64,000 nucleotides of DNA, taken from the NCBI GenBank assembly GCA_009667805.1, contig CM019064.1:269681662-269745661 (forward strand), given 5' to 3'. Origin of the DNA: Leptobrachium leishanense. Lineage: Eukaryota > Chordata > Amphibia > Anura > Megophryidae. The notes beneath the pieces are model-generated. The model had not been told where the DNA came from, searched no databases, and was given only the letters and a program-made list of their open reading frames with translations. Positions 35,358 through 48,172 of this stretch are shown here, in pieces. The position numbers were made by a program, and so were the translations under genes. Each line of letters opens with the position of its first letter. The stretch's first letter is position 1.

Positions 35358-35605
35358 AAAAAGTTATTTTTTTAAACTTTTTGTCCTTGTTTCCTGTCCC
35401 CCAGGGCACTACCCGGACCCCCATACACCTTTTATGGCAAATATCTTGCATATATGCCCTCTTGCAGGGCACTCTAAAAAACAAACTTTTGAGTCCCATT
35501 GACTTATATTGAGTTTGGTTCGTGTTCGAACTCGAACTTTTGAAATTGTTAGAGTTCGAATGTGAACCGAACACGGGGGGTGTTCGGCTCATCCCTAGTA
35601 ATGAA

Positions 35606-36014
35606 GCGCTACTGCGCTGCCATGATTATCACCTCCTCGAGACCATAGGACTCCATGGAGGCTTGTACTGGCGGGTCACGTGACCTGTACGATCTTGCTC
35701 TAGCAAGATCGTGCATGGCCGCAGAGTGATTTGCAGAGGGAGACTGGAGACTATTTGTCCCCAGTCTCACTCTGATCCTGGTGGCCATACACATCAGATC
35801 ACTCCACCATTCGCGCTGCGGAATGAGAGCTAAGTATCTGATTTATTTGGGGGTTCCAGCTGATGCTGACTCTGCATAAGTGGAATCCGTTAGCACCAGC
35901 TTCTACCTGAGGTTAAGTGTTTAGTTACTGCAGTGGTGCTGTAATTAGTTAAGAGTATAGATTTTATATTACATAACAACTATTTCGCATATGAGGGCGA
36001 TTTTTTTTGTTCAA
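35606..36014. other. Unassigned sequence upstream of the Penelope-like element
   Basis: Contains a short hairpin (gatcttgctctagcaagatc). No terminal repeats or supported coding. It may be host DNA into which the neighbouring elements inserted. Confidence 0.4.
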
Positions 36015-36021
36015 CGCACAG

Positions 36022-36840
36022 GTACTACTATGGGGACTAGGTTCACCCCCAGCTATGCGGGGCTATTTATGGGATACTGGGAACCCCGGTGTGTCTACGG
36101 TCCGCATGACCTGGGGGCGAGACCTGGTCCTCCATAGACGATATATCGATGATATTTTGATAATATGGGCAGGCAACCAGACATCGCTACAAAGTTTTCT
36201 AGACTATCTGAATATCAATGATTGGATGATTAAGCTAGATATGAATATAAGTAAGGAGAGTATTACATTTCTAGACTTGAATATCTATATCGAGGATAAT
36301 TACATCAAAACAAAGACACATTTTAAAGTGGTTGATGTTAATAGCTTCATCCAGTCAACCAGTTGTCATGCAATACATTGGTTAGAGGGGGTCCCAACTA
36401 GCCAATTTCAAAGCTTAAAGTGTAACTGTACCAATGAAGAAGTTTTTTTAGAACAAGCAAAGAAAATGAAACCAGAATTTAAGATCAAGGGATTTAAAGA
36501 TGTTCATTTAGAAAAATCTTTAGAAAAAATAAAAGAAAAAGATAGAACGGAAATGTTGCAGCATAAGATTAAACAACCAAAACCTTTAGAAGTAGTTCCA
36601 TTTATCAGTTACTATAATAGTCAGACGAAAGAAGTTAACAAGGCAATAAGAAAACATTGGTATGTCTTGACCCAAGATATAGAAATTAAAGAGATAGTTG
36701 GAACAAAACCAAAATTGATCAATAGGGGTGCCAAAAACCTTAAAGATATTTTGGTACACATTTGGAACCCAAGAGATATAAAGACCCGTTTGGAATACCA
36801 AGTGGTTTTTACTGATGTGGACAGTGTCCAGCATGTGTAA
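36022..36840 (+). pseudogene. Penelope-like reverse transcriptase, decayed
   Basis: The translation starts with GTTMGTRFTPSYAGLFMGYW (fingers/palm motif) in one frame, then slips by a frameshift near 36080 into the frame containing the catalytic RYIDDILIIWAG (about 36140). Then come SLQSFLDYLN, ITFLDLNIYI and the SFIQSTSCHAIHWLEGVP segment, all typical of Penelope-like RTs, where YxDD is followed by an FLDL block. A Lys/Glu-rich thumb and linker follow, ending at TAA 36838-36840 just after the dense Val-Asp-Ser-Val tail. The N-terminal third is missing. Neptune-type assignment is tentative. Confidence 0.8.
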
Positions 36841-36889
36841 ATTTGAAACTCCAAAAAGGTCTGTATCAAAGAGTTTGAAAACCCTAGAA

Positions 36890-37260
36890 CAAAGGAAGGG
36901 CATCATATTAAAGAAGTTCTTACATGTAGAACCAAGTACGTTGTATATATTTTGATATGCCTTTGTGGGAAATTTTATGTGGGTCGAACAATTAGGACAT
37001 TATATGTTCGAATTAGGGAACATACACGTAACATAGAAAAAGGAATAGACCATCATACTGTCCCATTTCATTTTAAAACTAAGCATAATTGCTCCCCTAT
37101 AGGGATAAATTTCTTTGCTATTCAGAAGGTTAAGCAGAATTGGAGGGGGGAGGATCTCCTTAATAAAATAAACCGTATAGAAATGCAGTGGATTTTTAAA
37201 TTGGGAACATTAGTTCCACATGGATTAAATAAAGATTTTGAAATGTGCCATTTTTTATAA
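36890..37260 (+). pseudogene. GIY-YIG endonuclease domain of the Penelope-like element
   Basis: From about 36930 the frame reads TKYVVYILICLCGKFYVGRT, then IRTLYVRIREHTRNIEKG. VVY stands for GIY and YVG for YIG, with the expected Arg after YVG-RT and the H-Cys linker region preceding. It ends at TAA 37258-37260. The stretch 36841-36930 between it and the RT has stops, so the RT and nuclease are no longer in one frame. The nuclease would nick target DNA for priming. The intact family has both in a single protein. Confidence 0.8.
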
Positions 37261-37552
37261 GTTATTACGTTATTAATATGCATTTTCTCCTGGTTTTATG
37301 TGAAAATATACTCTTTCTCTGGGGAATGGAGATGCGTCTCAATGGACTATGATGTGACCCGCAAGCATGGACACAGATGACACACAAACTAGGAGGTGTG
37401 TGGAATGCAGGGAACATCCGGAAGGGACATAGTTAACGTCATTAGAAGATGCCCGGGAACAATGCATGCGCAGAAGAAAAGGTTCGTGGATTGGATATTG
37501 CAGCGGAAGTAAAAATATAAAAATTCCGGAATCACAATAGATCCTTTAAACA

Positions 37553-37606
37553 GCTGACTGAGGAAGCATAAGGCGGGAGGACTCCTGTAGCGAAACGCGT
37601 CTCGGC
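37553..37606 (+). ncRNA. Hammerhead-ribozyme-like motif in the Penelope-like element
   Basis: The core CTGAGGA (37558-37564) and GAAA (37592-37595), followed by CGCG and TC, match the hammerhead consensus CUGANGA...GAAA...UH. Stem I pairs 37553-37557 (gctga) with 37602-37606 (tcggc), including one G-U. Stem III is minimal (A-U and C-G around a two-base loop), as known for Penelope-borne hammerheads. Stem II is imperfect, with an extra A at 37565 before a GC/GC start. The position in the 3' non-coding region fits published hammerheads in this retroelement class. Activity is not shown. Confidence 0.5.
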
Positions 37607-38310
37607 AAATTATTTTATTTATTGTTTTATATGTTTTAATAAAGTTTTTTTACATCCGCTGGTATCCATGATTCTTGGATTGTCGGGAATCCCATGCGAT
37701 ATACATAGAGCCTGGACACGGCTCTTATACACGTGAGTGGGACTAGTAACTATACTGTATCCATTGGTGTATATACTTTAATACGCTATTTGAGTTTTTC
37801 ATATCTTTTATTCTGAGAAACACACTGGGGACCCCAACATACGGAGCTCCCCATTCTGACGAAAGAAGGCTAAGGGTGGCCGTAAAACAACCCATATACT
37901 ACATCTTCTGAGAGCCCAGTTTGGATCAAAGCCATGTGAGTTTGAAGACGTATGTCCATTTGATAGAGCACATTTACTTACAGGGTGCACAATGTTATGA
38001 TATGTTTCTTTTTTTTCATGAAACACCGGACCAATTGACTCTGCCTCTATTAATATATATAAGGCATATACACCTTGATTACAGGTGACTTGTACAAATA
38101 TATGGTGTGATACCTGTAAAATCCACATGGGTATATACTAAGGGTGGTATATCATAGTAGAACGAAGCGTGCGCCACACCTTTTCGTTTGGTATTTTCTA
38201 TTTTAATTGCGTGCACCTATTGGATAGAGGGCACTTTGGTGTTTAGGCAAACTGGTAATAAAATCGAATATATATCTTGTGGCGCTACCATTTTCTTTTT
38301 ATAAATACTG

Positions 38311-39539
38311 TAATTAGTGTTAGGACTTTGTGATCCTAAAGCTAATTACTATTTGCGCACCCCATGTTAAGTATAGGGAGTACAAAGTAAGCTGACGGTA
38401 TGAAACACTACTACCGATGCTCTAATGGATTTTTTAGCCCGATAGTGTTCGAAGTGTGATCTGGGTAGCCTGCGGTAACCTCATTTAACCTAACGCTCAC
38501 GTATGCAATAGCGCCCTCAGTCATTAAACACTTGTAGCTCACCTGCTGACATTTAAAGATTGTGGAGCAGACCCTATTCTTAAATTCACTCCGCTAACTA
38601 AATAAACACCTAAACTATGCACACATATTGATATTTACATTGAAAACTGGGGTTACATTGCAACTTTTCAGTAAATGTATATCATTCTAGAAAAAGATGT
38701 CTGGATTTGTGATCCATCCTAGCAAAATATTTATCTTTCAATTGTTTCTCAATTGATGTAGATTATTTTAGTGCATGATAAAACCGAGAAAGAAACTACA
38801 TGTTAACGATTCATCTTGGGAGAGTATGATAACTGCTATGTCATTATGTTTCCTATTTCGCAGAAAAGTGCTAGCGAAAATATAAGTACTTCAACTGGTA
38901 TTTGTTTTTATAATTTTTGAAAGGACATATACAGGGAGATTTTGAATTGTGAAAATCTCATATATTGATTTTCTTATAATACATTTTACTTGTGTTAAAT
39001 AATATTGATACATTTTAAGATAATGTAACCAGTGCTTTAAAATTCTTCCAATTTCCAAAGATTGTTAATTCCACAGAGTTACTGATATTCAGTATGAAAG
39101 AAGTGCAAACATTTCCAGGTAACTTATACAAATCACATATAGTTATAGGGGTCACCCATGCAAGAACTAAACATGGTTTAATCAGTTTATTCACTGAACT
39201 CTAGTGATCTGCAACCCACCATACAGAAATGTATGACAATAATAAAATGAATAAATAGACAGCCTTAAAAACATCATCTAAATGATCTTGAGATCATATC
39301 CACCATGGTCCAACTCTAAAATGTCATGCCAACGTGGATATACAGTGCATATCAAAAGTAATACATAGCCATCTGATTAAAAGTCATGAAACCATGACTC
39401 TCTCTATGCTGTGTGCACAACCAACACCCAAAGTGAAAACATACAGAGAAAAATACACACGCTACCACAGCTGTTAGTATAAAAACATGTTGCTTGCTCA
39501 TCCTTTGATGGGCTACCTCAACAATAATTAAATGTTAGT
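38311..39539. other. AT-rich sequence, nothing recognised
   Basis: No terminal repeats, domain-bearing frame or RNA gene recognised. Confidence 0.45.
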
Positions 39540-40828
39540 TTAACCCCTTCACTGCGGATGACATGTGGGGAACGTCCTAGGAGTCTCCCGCTGTATGCGG
39601 AGGACGTTCCCCACACGTCATCCGCTACCTGGGAGCTCCTAAAAATACTCCCCTCCCTCCTCCAGGGTCCCACGCCATTCTGACTTACTTGAAGTCAGAT
39701 GCTGCTTTTAAGGTCCCTCCTGACGTTATGACGTCATTGCGTTGGACATGTTGAAATCATTTTCAGGCGACCACCCGGCAAAGCTGAGAGATCGCCTGAA
39801 GGGTGGAGGGGTCCTTTTGGATCCCTCTCCCTCCCGATTGGGGGGGAGGTAGAAGTTAAAGACAGGCATTGCTTGGAAGAGCAGTGTCTGCCCTTTCTAG
39901 AGATGCCTGTCTTTAATCCCTGAGGTGCCGGACCGCAATCCGGTGCCCTTTGGCCCCGGATCGCCAACTAGTTCCAGGGGGGCCGCCATCTTAGATGGCA
40001 GCTCCACCTCCGGGTCCCCCTTGTCATCTGACGTCATCGCGCCACACGCCGGGGAGCCTCTAGCTGCTCAGGGATTTCCTAAGGAAATCCCATGGTGGAG
40101 ATAGGGGGGTCCAAATGGAAAGGCCAGAGCATGCCCTTTCCAATGATACCAAACATGATCATGTTCAAATTAAGAAAAAACATTAAAGATAGTTTTAAAA
40201 AAAAAAATACGTGGGGCACTATTACAAAGCTGGTGCTAACTTAATCAGTGCTGTTGTTAACTTAACAGCTCCATAGACTATAATGGCTCTGGTAAGTTAA
40301 CAACAGCTCTGGTTAAGATAGCACCAACATTGTAATATGTACCGTGGTTTTTTGTATGTGCTATTTTTATTAATGCAGCAATATTGTTCCCATTTCAATT
40401 ATGTGAACAATGATGCTGCACTAACGATTTTTTCTATGGGGGGGTTTGCTAAAAATCAAGTAATTTCCCCTCAAAAAAATTTAACGAGTTCCCATTTCCA
40501 ATTTTTTTAACAAGTGCACCCCATAGAATATATAACCGCAAAGGCTTGGATGATAAAATGTGAAAAAAAAAAGACTTTACACACTGTAGATGATTGAAAA
40601 TTCACATTTTATTGCATTTTTTGTTATAATATTCAGGCAGGGCATATATGTATACATATAATAATGATATATTAAGAATCTGCTGAGTCTGCCGGAAAGA
40701 ACGATATGTAATATGTCTGGGTCGTATAATAAAACGTGACTTCAAATCGCGTTTAAATATGAAGAGCAAAAGCGGTAAAAATGAGCTCAGCACACTGACG
40801 TGAAATGGTTCAGCAGTGAAGGGGTTAA
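39540..40828 (+). mobile_element. TTAA-flanked (piggyBac-like) non-autonomous element
   Basis: Left ttaaccccttcactgc and right gcagtgaaggggttaa are exact 16-bp inverted ends on TTAA (39540-39543, 40825-40828). A subterminal palindrome (ggggaacgtcct ... aggacgttcccc) follows the left end. The right 450 bp (gcagcaatattgttcccatt through gctgagtctgccggaaagaa to the end) are shared with 44100-45762. No transposase. Confidence 0.85.
40232..40325. repeat. Fold-back repeat nested in the TTAA element
   Basis: Arms 40232-40264 and 40293-40325 pair almost completely (ggtgctaacttaatcagtgc / ... gatagcacc). It is the same fold-back as at 13002-13089 and is absent from the corresponding place in the sister element at 44100, so it is a later insertion or a lost module. 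Confidence 0.75.
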
Positions 40829-40847
40829 TTCCCCAACAATCATTTAC

Positions 40848-41000
40848 AGGTCTATTCACTAAAGGTGAAACTCAGGAAAATTGGCAGAAGAGAACAATCT
40901 AGACTAAATAGCTAGTTTGGAAATTGAGATAAATGGGAGAATTTTTCCGGTTTGGCTATTTTGTCCTAGAATTTTCACTTCTGCCTATAGCTTCTTTTCA
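40848..41000 (+). mobile_element. Short MITE, half-unit of the ttattcagagag family
   Basis: Contains ctattcactaaaggtgaaac, the caatctagactaaatagct word and ggtttggctattttgtcc, matching 22330-22499 and half-units inside 42501-44041. Confidence 0.6.
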
Positions 41001-41337
41001 CTCCCTCATTCAGATTTGGATGATTTTTCTGGGGTACCTTGACAATGACTGAGGAATCTCAAGATCATATATATATTACTTACACAAATAACTTATTTTC
41101 TACTACATAAACAATACATGAATCAAATGAATCAAAATATGAAAAATAAACCATATTTTAATGTGTTTAGCACAGTTTACATTCACCTGTTTTTATTATT
41201 ATTGTTATTATTATACTTTATTTTTAAAATGCTCACATATTTGGCAGCACTGTGCAATCTGTACAGTACTTGAAACTAGTTGGAATTTTACAAACAGAGG
41301 AGGAATTGAGAGCCCTATTAACATGAGAATTAACAAT
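41001..41337. other. AT-rich sequence, nothing recognised
   Basis: Short AT-rich stretch with a (TTA)n-like patch near 41200. Nothing supported. Confidence 0.5.
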
Positions 41338-41406
41338 TTAGGGCCCTATTACAATCTCCATGCAAACGTTTGCGCTGGTGCAAAAACGCATTAACGCGAG
41401 GGGTAA

Positions 41407-41843
41407 GGCTGGGGTGAGACGAACGCAGTGCGAATGTGCATTCAGCCGAACTTTATTACGACCGTAGTAGCAGCAAATAACGTCCAATGATGGCCAATAT
41501 GCGAAGTACGACCGCACGAAAGTTCGGCCGCGCAACGCAAGCAGCAAACGAACGCATTTTTTCGAGAACGTCGAACCGCTAGTACTGACGCACAGAGTGC
41601 GCTGCATTGGCATAACGGCATGTGTGCGTGCTTAGGAGACGTCAGACGCTGCACCATGTCCGGCCTACATAACGTCCAGAGAAGCAAACTTTGGTTACTC
41701 AGATTTCTCTTTTTTTTCTAGCTCTGTCAAAAATCACGGCCGTAATTGCGCACCGTATGACAGCTATCGCGTCTTCTGTGAAAAAGTGCGTCCGGACGCA
41801 CTTTCTGACTGTAGACGTGAAAAATGCATTCGTCTGACCCTAG
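41407..41843 (+). mobile_element. CpG-rich MITE (ggctagggtcagac family), diverged copy
   Basis: Begins ggctggggtgagacgaacgc after TAA and ends gtctgaccctag before aataa. The interior (gaacgcattttttcgagaac, gtactgacgcacagagtgcg) matches the copies at 42585, 43366 and 44322. Confidence 0.75.
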
Positions 41844-42500
41844 AATAAAACTCTTTGCGCTGAACATCGTATTACAATTAGGGATGAGCCGAACACCCCC
41901 CGAGTTCGGTTCGGGCCCGAACCCGAACTTCCCATTTGTTCGGGTCCGAACCCGAACCCCCATGCAAGTCAATGGGGCTGAAAATTCGTTTTTTTAGAGT
42001 GCCCTCCAAGAGGGCATATATGCTACATATTTGCCATAAAAGGTGTATGGGGGTCCGGGTAGTGCCCTGGGGGACAGGAAACAAGGACAAAAAGTAAAAA
42101 AAAAAAAACGTTTTTAAAGGGACAGTGAGTTTTCCATGAAATAAGAGTTAAAAATAAAAACGAAAAATTCCTTCAAATATCGTGCCTAGGAGGTCCCCAT
42201 AACCTGCCCGTGAAGTGGCGGATTTCTAGGATGTATAGAAATATGTAAAAACCAAAAAATGACATTTCAAATGACGGTAAATGCTTTTCCTTTAATCTAT
42301 CCATAAACAACTGCTTGGGGCGGCAGTCTGTATGAAAAGAGGAGACATTTTCGGACACGCAGAAAAAGTTTACTGATTTTTTGGCGGTGAAAAGCAGGAG
42401 AATGACTGGAGAATGGAAAATTCTAGACCAAATAGCCGATTTGGAAAGTGAGATAAATGGGAGAACTTTTCTGGCTTCACCTTTCTCTGAATAACCCTGT

Positions 42501-43270
42501 CAGGGTTGTTCAGAGAGCGGTGAAGAGCTGGAGAATGGAAAATTCTAGGTCAAAATAGCCAAACCAGAAAAATTCTCCCATTTAGGCTAGGGTCAGACTA
42601 GAGAATTTTTATCATGCGTTTAGGCGCACTTAATCACGGCCGCACTAGCAGCAAATGACGGGCAATGATGGACAATATACGAAGTACGGTCGCACGAAAG
42701 TCCGGCTGCGCAACGCAAGTGGAAAATGAACACATTTTTTCGAGAATGCAGAACCGCTAGTACGGATGTACAGAGTGCGCTGCATCCACTAGCGGCGTGT
42801 GTGTGTGATTTGGAAACGTCAGACCCTGCTCATGTCCGGCCAACATAACGTCCAGACACCCAAAGTTTCCTGGTTTAGATCTGTAAAAAATCACGCTCAA
42901 AAATGTGCATCGTATGACCGTTTTCGCGCAATCCGTGAAAAAGTACGGCAATGCGTTCGGAAGCACTTTTTGACGGTCGCTGCGAAAAATGCGTTAGTCT
43001 GACCCTAGCCTTATCTCACTTTCCAAATCGGCTATTTGGTCCAGATTGTTCTCTTTTCCTGCCATTCTCCTGGTTTTCACTTTCTCTGAACAACCCTGAG
43101 AGAGAGGTGAAAGCCAGGAGAACTGGCAGGAGAAGAGAACAATCTAGACCAAATAGCCGATTTAGAAAGTGAGATAAATGGGAGAATTTTTCTGGTTCGG
43201 CTATTTTGACCTAGAATTTTCCATTCTCCAGTCATTCTCCTGAGTTTCACCTTTCTCTGAATAACCCTGT
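42501..43270 (+). mobile_element. Composite MITE, tandem unit 1
   Basis: Runs from cagggttgttcagagagcgg to ctctgaataaccctgt. It is built of two inverted half-units meeting near 43080 (tctgaacaaccctgagagag), with the CpG-rich MITE 42585-43010 inserted in the first half. A shorter half-unit precedes it at about 42390-42500. Confidence 0.85.
42585..43010 (+). mobile_element. CpG-rich MITE (ggctagggtcagac ends), nested copy 1
   Basis: Inverted ends ggctagggtcagactag / ctgaccctagcc flanked by TTA on both sides (42582-42584, 43011-43013). The uninterrupted target cccatttatctcac is visible elsewhere in the family, confirming a 3-bp TTA duplication, typical of PIF/Harbinger. Confidence 0.9.
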
Positions 43271-44041
43271 CAGGGTTATTCAGAGAGCGGTGAAGAGCAG
43301 GAGAATGACTGGAGAATGGAAAATTCTAGGTCAAAATAGCCAAACCAGAAAAATTCTCCCATTTAGGCTAGGGTCAGACTAGCGAATTTTTAACGTGCGT
43401 TTAGGCACACTTAATCACGGCCGCACTAGCAGCAAATGACGGCCAATATACGAAGTGCGGTCGCACGAAAGTCCGGCTGCGCAACGCAAGTGGAAAATGA
43501 ACGCATTTTTTCGAGAATGCAGAACCGCTAGTACGGACGTACAGAGTGCGCTGCGTCCACTAGCGGCGTGTGTGCGTGATTTGGAGACGTCAGACCCTGC
43601 TCATGTCCGGCCATCATAACGTCCAGACACCCAAAGTTTCCTGGTTTGGATCCGTAAAAAATCACGCACAAAAATGCGCATCGTATGACCGATTTGGCGC
43701 AATCCGTGAAAAAATACGGCAATGCGTTCGGACGCACTTTTTGACGGTCGCTGCGAAAAATGCATTAGTCTGACCCTAGCCTTATCTCACTTTCCAAATC
43801 GGCTATTTGGTCCAGATTGTTCTCTTTTCCTGCCATTCTCCTGGTTTTCACCTTTCTCTGAACAACCCCGAGAGAGAGGTGAAAGCCAGGAGAACTGGCA
43901 GGAGAAGAGAACAATCTAGACCAAATAGTAAATTTGGAAAGTGAGTTAAATGGGAGAATTTTTCTGGTTTGGCTATTTTGACCTAGAATTTTCACTTCTC
44001 CAGTTATTCTCCTGCTTTTCACCGCTCTTTGAATAACCCTG
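43271..44041 (+). mobile_element. Composite MITE, tandem unit 2
   Basis: Same design and length (771 versus 770 bp) as unit 1, with the nested MITE (43366-43781) at the identical site. The abutting ends create the palindrome ataaccctgtcagggttat at 43261-43279. The pair is therefore a tandem duplication made after the inner insertion. Confidence 0.85.
43366..43781 (+). mobile_element. CpG-rich MITE, nested copy 2
   Basis: Same ends, same TTA flanks (43363-43365, 43782-43784) and the same position in its host as copy 1. It is shorter by about 10 bp. Confidence 0.9.
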
Positions 44042-44099
44042 TGAATGTTTAATCCCGAGGTGAAAAATAACATTGCTTTAGATTTTTTTCAAACACCAG

Positions 44100-45762
44100 T
44101 TAACCACTTGGCTGCTATGGACGCGCTCAGCGCGTCCAGCCAAGTGGTTCTCCTGTGCTATGGACGCGCTGAGCGCGTCCATGCACAGGAGGCAGCAATC
44201 CGCCGGATTCCGGCGGATTGCTGCACCCCTTGGTGCAGGCTGACAACTTGGATGTCAGCCCAGCACTCCGGGACCCCGGCGGAGCAATTAGATGTCATCG
44301 CGGCGGCGCGATGACATCTAAGGCTAGGGACAGATGAGCGCATTTTCTGCGGCCACCGTCAAAATGTACGTCGATGCGTGCGCACGCATTTTTTCACGGA
44401 ATACGCTTAAGTGGTCAGACGATGCGCAATTCTGGACGTATTTCATGACGATGGGGTAAAAAGAAGTCTAGGGAAATCCGGCTGTTTGAACGTTATGTTG
44501 GCCGCACACTAGCAGCGTCTGACGTCTCCTAATCACGCACACACGCTGCTATGCGGCCGCAGCGCACTCTGTACGTCAGTACCAGCGGTTTAACGTTCTC
44601 GAAAAAATGCGTTCATTTTCCACTTGCGTTGCGCGGCCGGACTTTTGTGCGACCGTACGTCGTATATTGGCCGTCATTGCCTGTCATCTGCTGCTAGTGC
44701 GGCCGTGATTATGTGCGCCAGAACGCGCGTTCGCACTGCCTCAGTCTGACCCTAGCCTTATTCAGGCGCCCCCCCACATGTGCGGAGGAAGCGCCTGAAA
44801 GGGAGGTCCTTCGGACCTCTCTCCCTCCCGATCGCCGGGGGCAGAGGGTTAATCCAGGCACCGTTTGGAAGGGCACAGCCTGCCCTTCCAAACAGTGGCT
44901 GTGATTAACCCCTGGGGAGCCGGATCACGAATCGGCGCTGAAAAGCGCCGGATCGTGATCCTCTCCTGGAGCTGGCCGACATCTTGGATGTCAGCCAAGC
45001 CTCCAGGAACTCCCCCTGAGGACTGGCGTCATCATGCATAGCACGATGACGCCAGTCCTGGAGTTAACCCCTAGCTGCCACCAATGGTGGAGATAGGGGG
45101 TTCCAATGAACCCCCGATCTCCCGATCCGTGGCAGCTAGGGGTTAATGTTTGATATCGTTGGATCGGCCAGAGCATGGCCTTTCCAAGGATACTAAACAT
45201 GAGCATGAAAAATAAAAAATAAAAATAAAAACATAAAAATATTTTTAAAAAAATTCTAAAAAAAATAAACAAGTTTTTTTGTTTGTTTTTGTTTTGTTAA
45301 TGCAGCAATATTGTTCCCATTTCAATTATAATGTGAACAATAATGCTGCACTAACGATTTTTGTATGCGGTGCGTTTGTTAAAAAACAAAAAGTGAAATT
45401 TTCCCCAAAAAAAAATGTAACGAGACCCCATTTCTAATTTTTTTAACAAGCGCACCCCATACAAAATATAACCGCAAACGATCGCATGTTAAAAATGTGA
45501 AAAAAAACACTTTACACATAATAAATTATTGAAAATTCGAATTTTATTGCATTTTTTGTTATAATATACAGACATGACATAACGTATACATATAATAATG
45601 ACATATTATGAATCTGCCAAGTCTGCCGGAAAGAACGATATATGACCCAGACATATTATATATCAAAATATGGCTACAAAACGCGGTTAAACATGATGCG
45701 CGAAAGCGGTAAAAATGACCTCAGCACAGAGGTGTGAAAAGCCTCAGCAGCGAAAGGGTTAA
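44100..45762 (+). mobile_element. TTAA-flanked (piggyBac-like) element, nested
   Basis: TTAA at 44100-44103 (ttaaccacttggctgc) and 45759-45762 (gcagcgaaagggttaa), imperfect inverted ends. The left end is followed by palindromes (ggacgcgctcagcgcgtcc; ggacgcgctgagcgcgtcc). The right 450 bp are shared with 39540-40828. It holds a CpG-rich MITE at 44322-44757. Non-coding. Confidence 0.8.
44322..44757 (+). mobile_element. CpG-rich MITE inside the TTAA element
   Basis: Begins ggctagggacagatgagc and ends gtctgaccctagcc. Flanks are TAA (44319-44321) and TTA (44758-44760), one mismatch in the triplet. The interior is inverted relative to copies 1 and 2 (cgttctcgaaaaaatgcgtt). Confidence 0.85.
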
Positions 45763-46540
45763 ATGCAGCATATTAGGATGTTTTAGGGAAATTAATTCTC
45801 AAATCTCAATCAGAAGAAGACACCACCCCACCCTCAGTATATTGTACAATGTATCAAATTGATTACCAGACTAAAAACACCTGGTGTTATGCCCGTTTGT
45901 GAACAGAGGTCATTTAGAGTTGATAATCTTTCCATGAACACATTAGTTTTTAATTCAATATCTAATAAACCGTTGCTTATAATATTCTGCAGTAAAGAGT
46001 TTCTTTATTTCTAGATTTTTTTAGTATTTTTTTAAGCATTTTCTATACTTTTTTCAAAATTTCTTTTTTTTTTCGAACCTGACCGAACACGCCCAAAAAG
46101 TTTGAAATTCGCGAACTTTCGAACTACCAAAGTTCGGGTCGAACTCCGAACCGTCCAAACCCGAACAGCTCATCCCTAATTACAATGTCAGCGCAACAAA
46201 CGCGCGTATACGTCTGCTGCGGGTGAACCCGCGCGAACGCTGCGCTAGCTTACTGTACGTCGCACGTCCTATGCTTAACATTGTGAACGCAAATGCATTT
46301 GTGCGCTGGTACACAGATGGTATTACAATCTATGCGAAGGAATTAACGCATAGACGTTGCGCGCATAATTTTAGCAACTCCTAAAAGCTGGTGTTAATGG
46401 CAAATTCTATCAACCTGGCCGAAACCAAATACACCAACCCATAAAAAAAAAATGCTGCAAAGTATAGTTACACATTCTAAACATACCAAACCAATAAATT
46501 TGAGAAGTTGTGTGTAAATTTTTTATTGATGCGGCATATA

Positions 46541-48172
<1,632 letters not shown>

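Larger units (their letters stand above)
28403..35597 (+). mobile_element. Full-length hAT transposon (autonomous type, decayed)
   Basis: Left end tagggataagctgttcggtt and right end gtgttcggctcatcccta are inverted repeats. A perfect 8-bp duplication, gtaatgaa, lies at 28395-28402 and 35598-35605. Removing the nested MITE (29523-31370 plus its duplication) leaves about 5.3 kb. In order: terminal repeat, TATA-like promoter, 72-bp leader repeats, the decayed BED-hAT transposase, about 135-bp tandem repeats, a nested MITE (35056-35357), then the cctgtcccccagg block shared with the short copies. It is the likely type of source that mobilised the copies at 11420 and 41879. Confidence 0.92.
36015..38310 (+). 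mobile_element. Penelope-like element, 5'-truncated
   Basis: A retroelement with RT followed by a GIY-YIG endonuclease, the arrangement defining Penelope-like elements. The 5' RT fingers are truncated. Downstream of the ORF (37261-38310) lies a non-coding 3' region with a hammerhead-like fold, a taataaag signal near 37638 and tails such as tggattgtcgggaatccc and gtgtatatacttt, which I take as the terminal repeat region. The 3' boundary is approximate. Confidence 0.75.
41879..46178 (-). mobile_element. Nested hAT element (tagggatgagc ends), interrupted
   Basis: Left tagggatgagccgaacaccc and right aacagctcatcccta are inverted repeats. A perfect 8-bp duplication, attacaat, lies at 41871-41878 and 46179-46186. 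The own sequence (41879-42385 and 45763-46178) matches the 11420-12646 copy in reverse orientation, including the cctgggggacaggaaacaag block. The middle is filled by composite MITEs (42390-44041) and a TTAA element (44100-45762). Confidence 0.92.
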
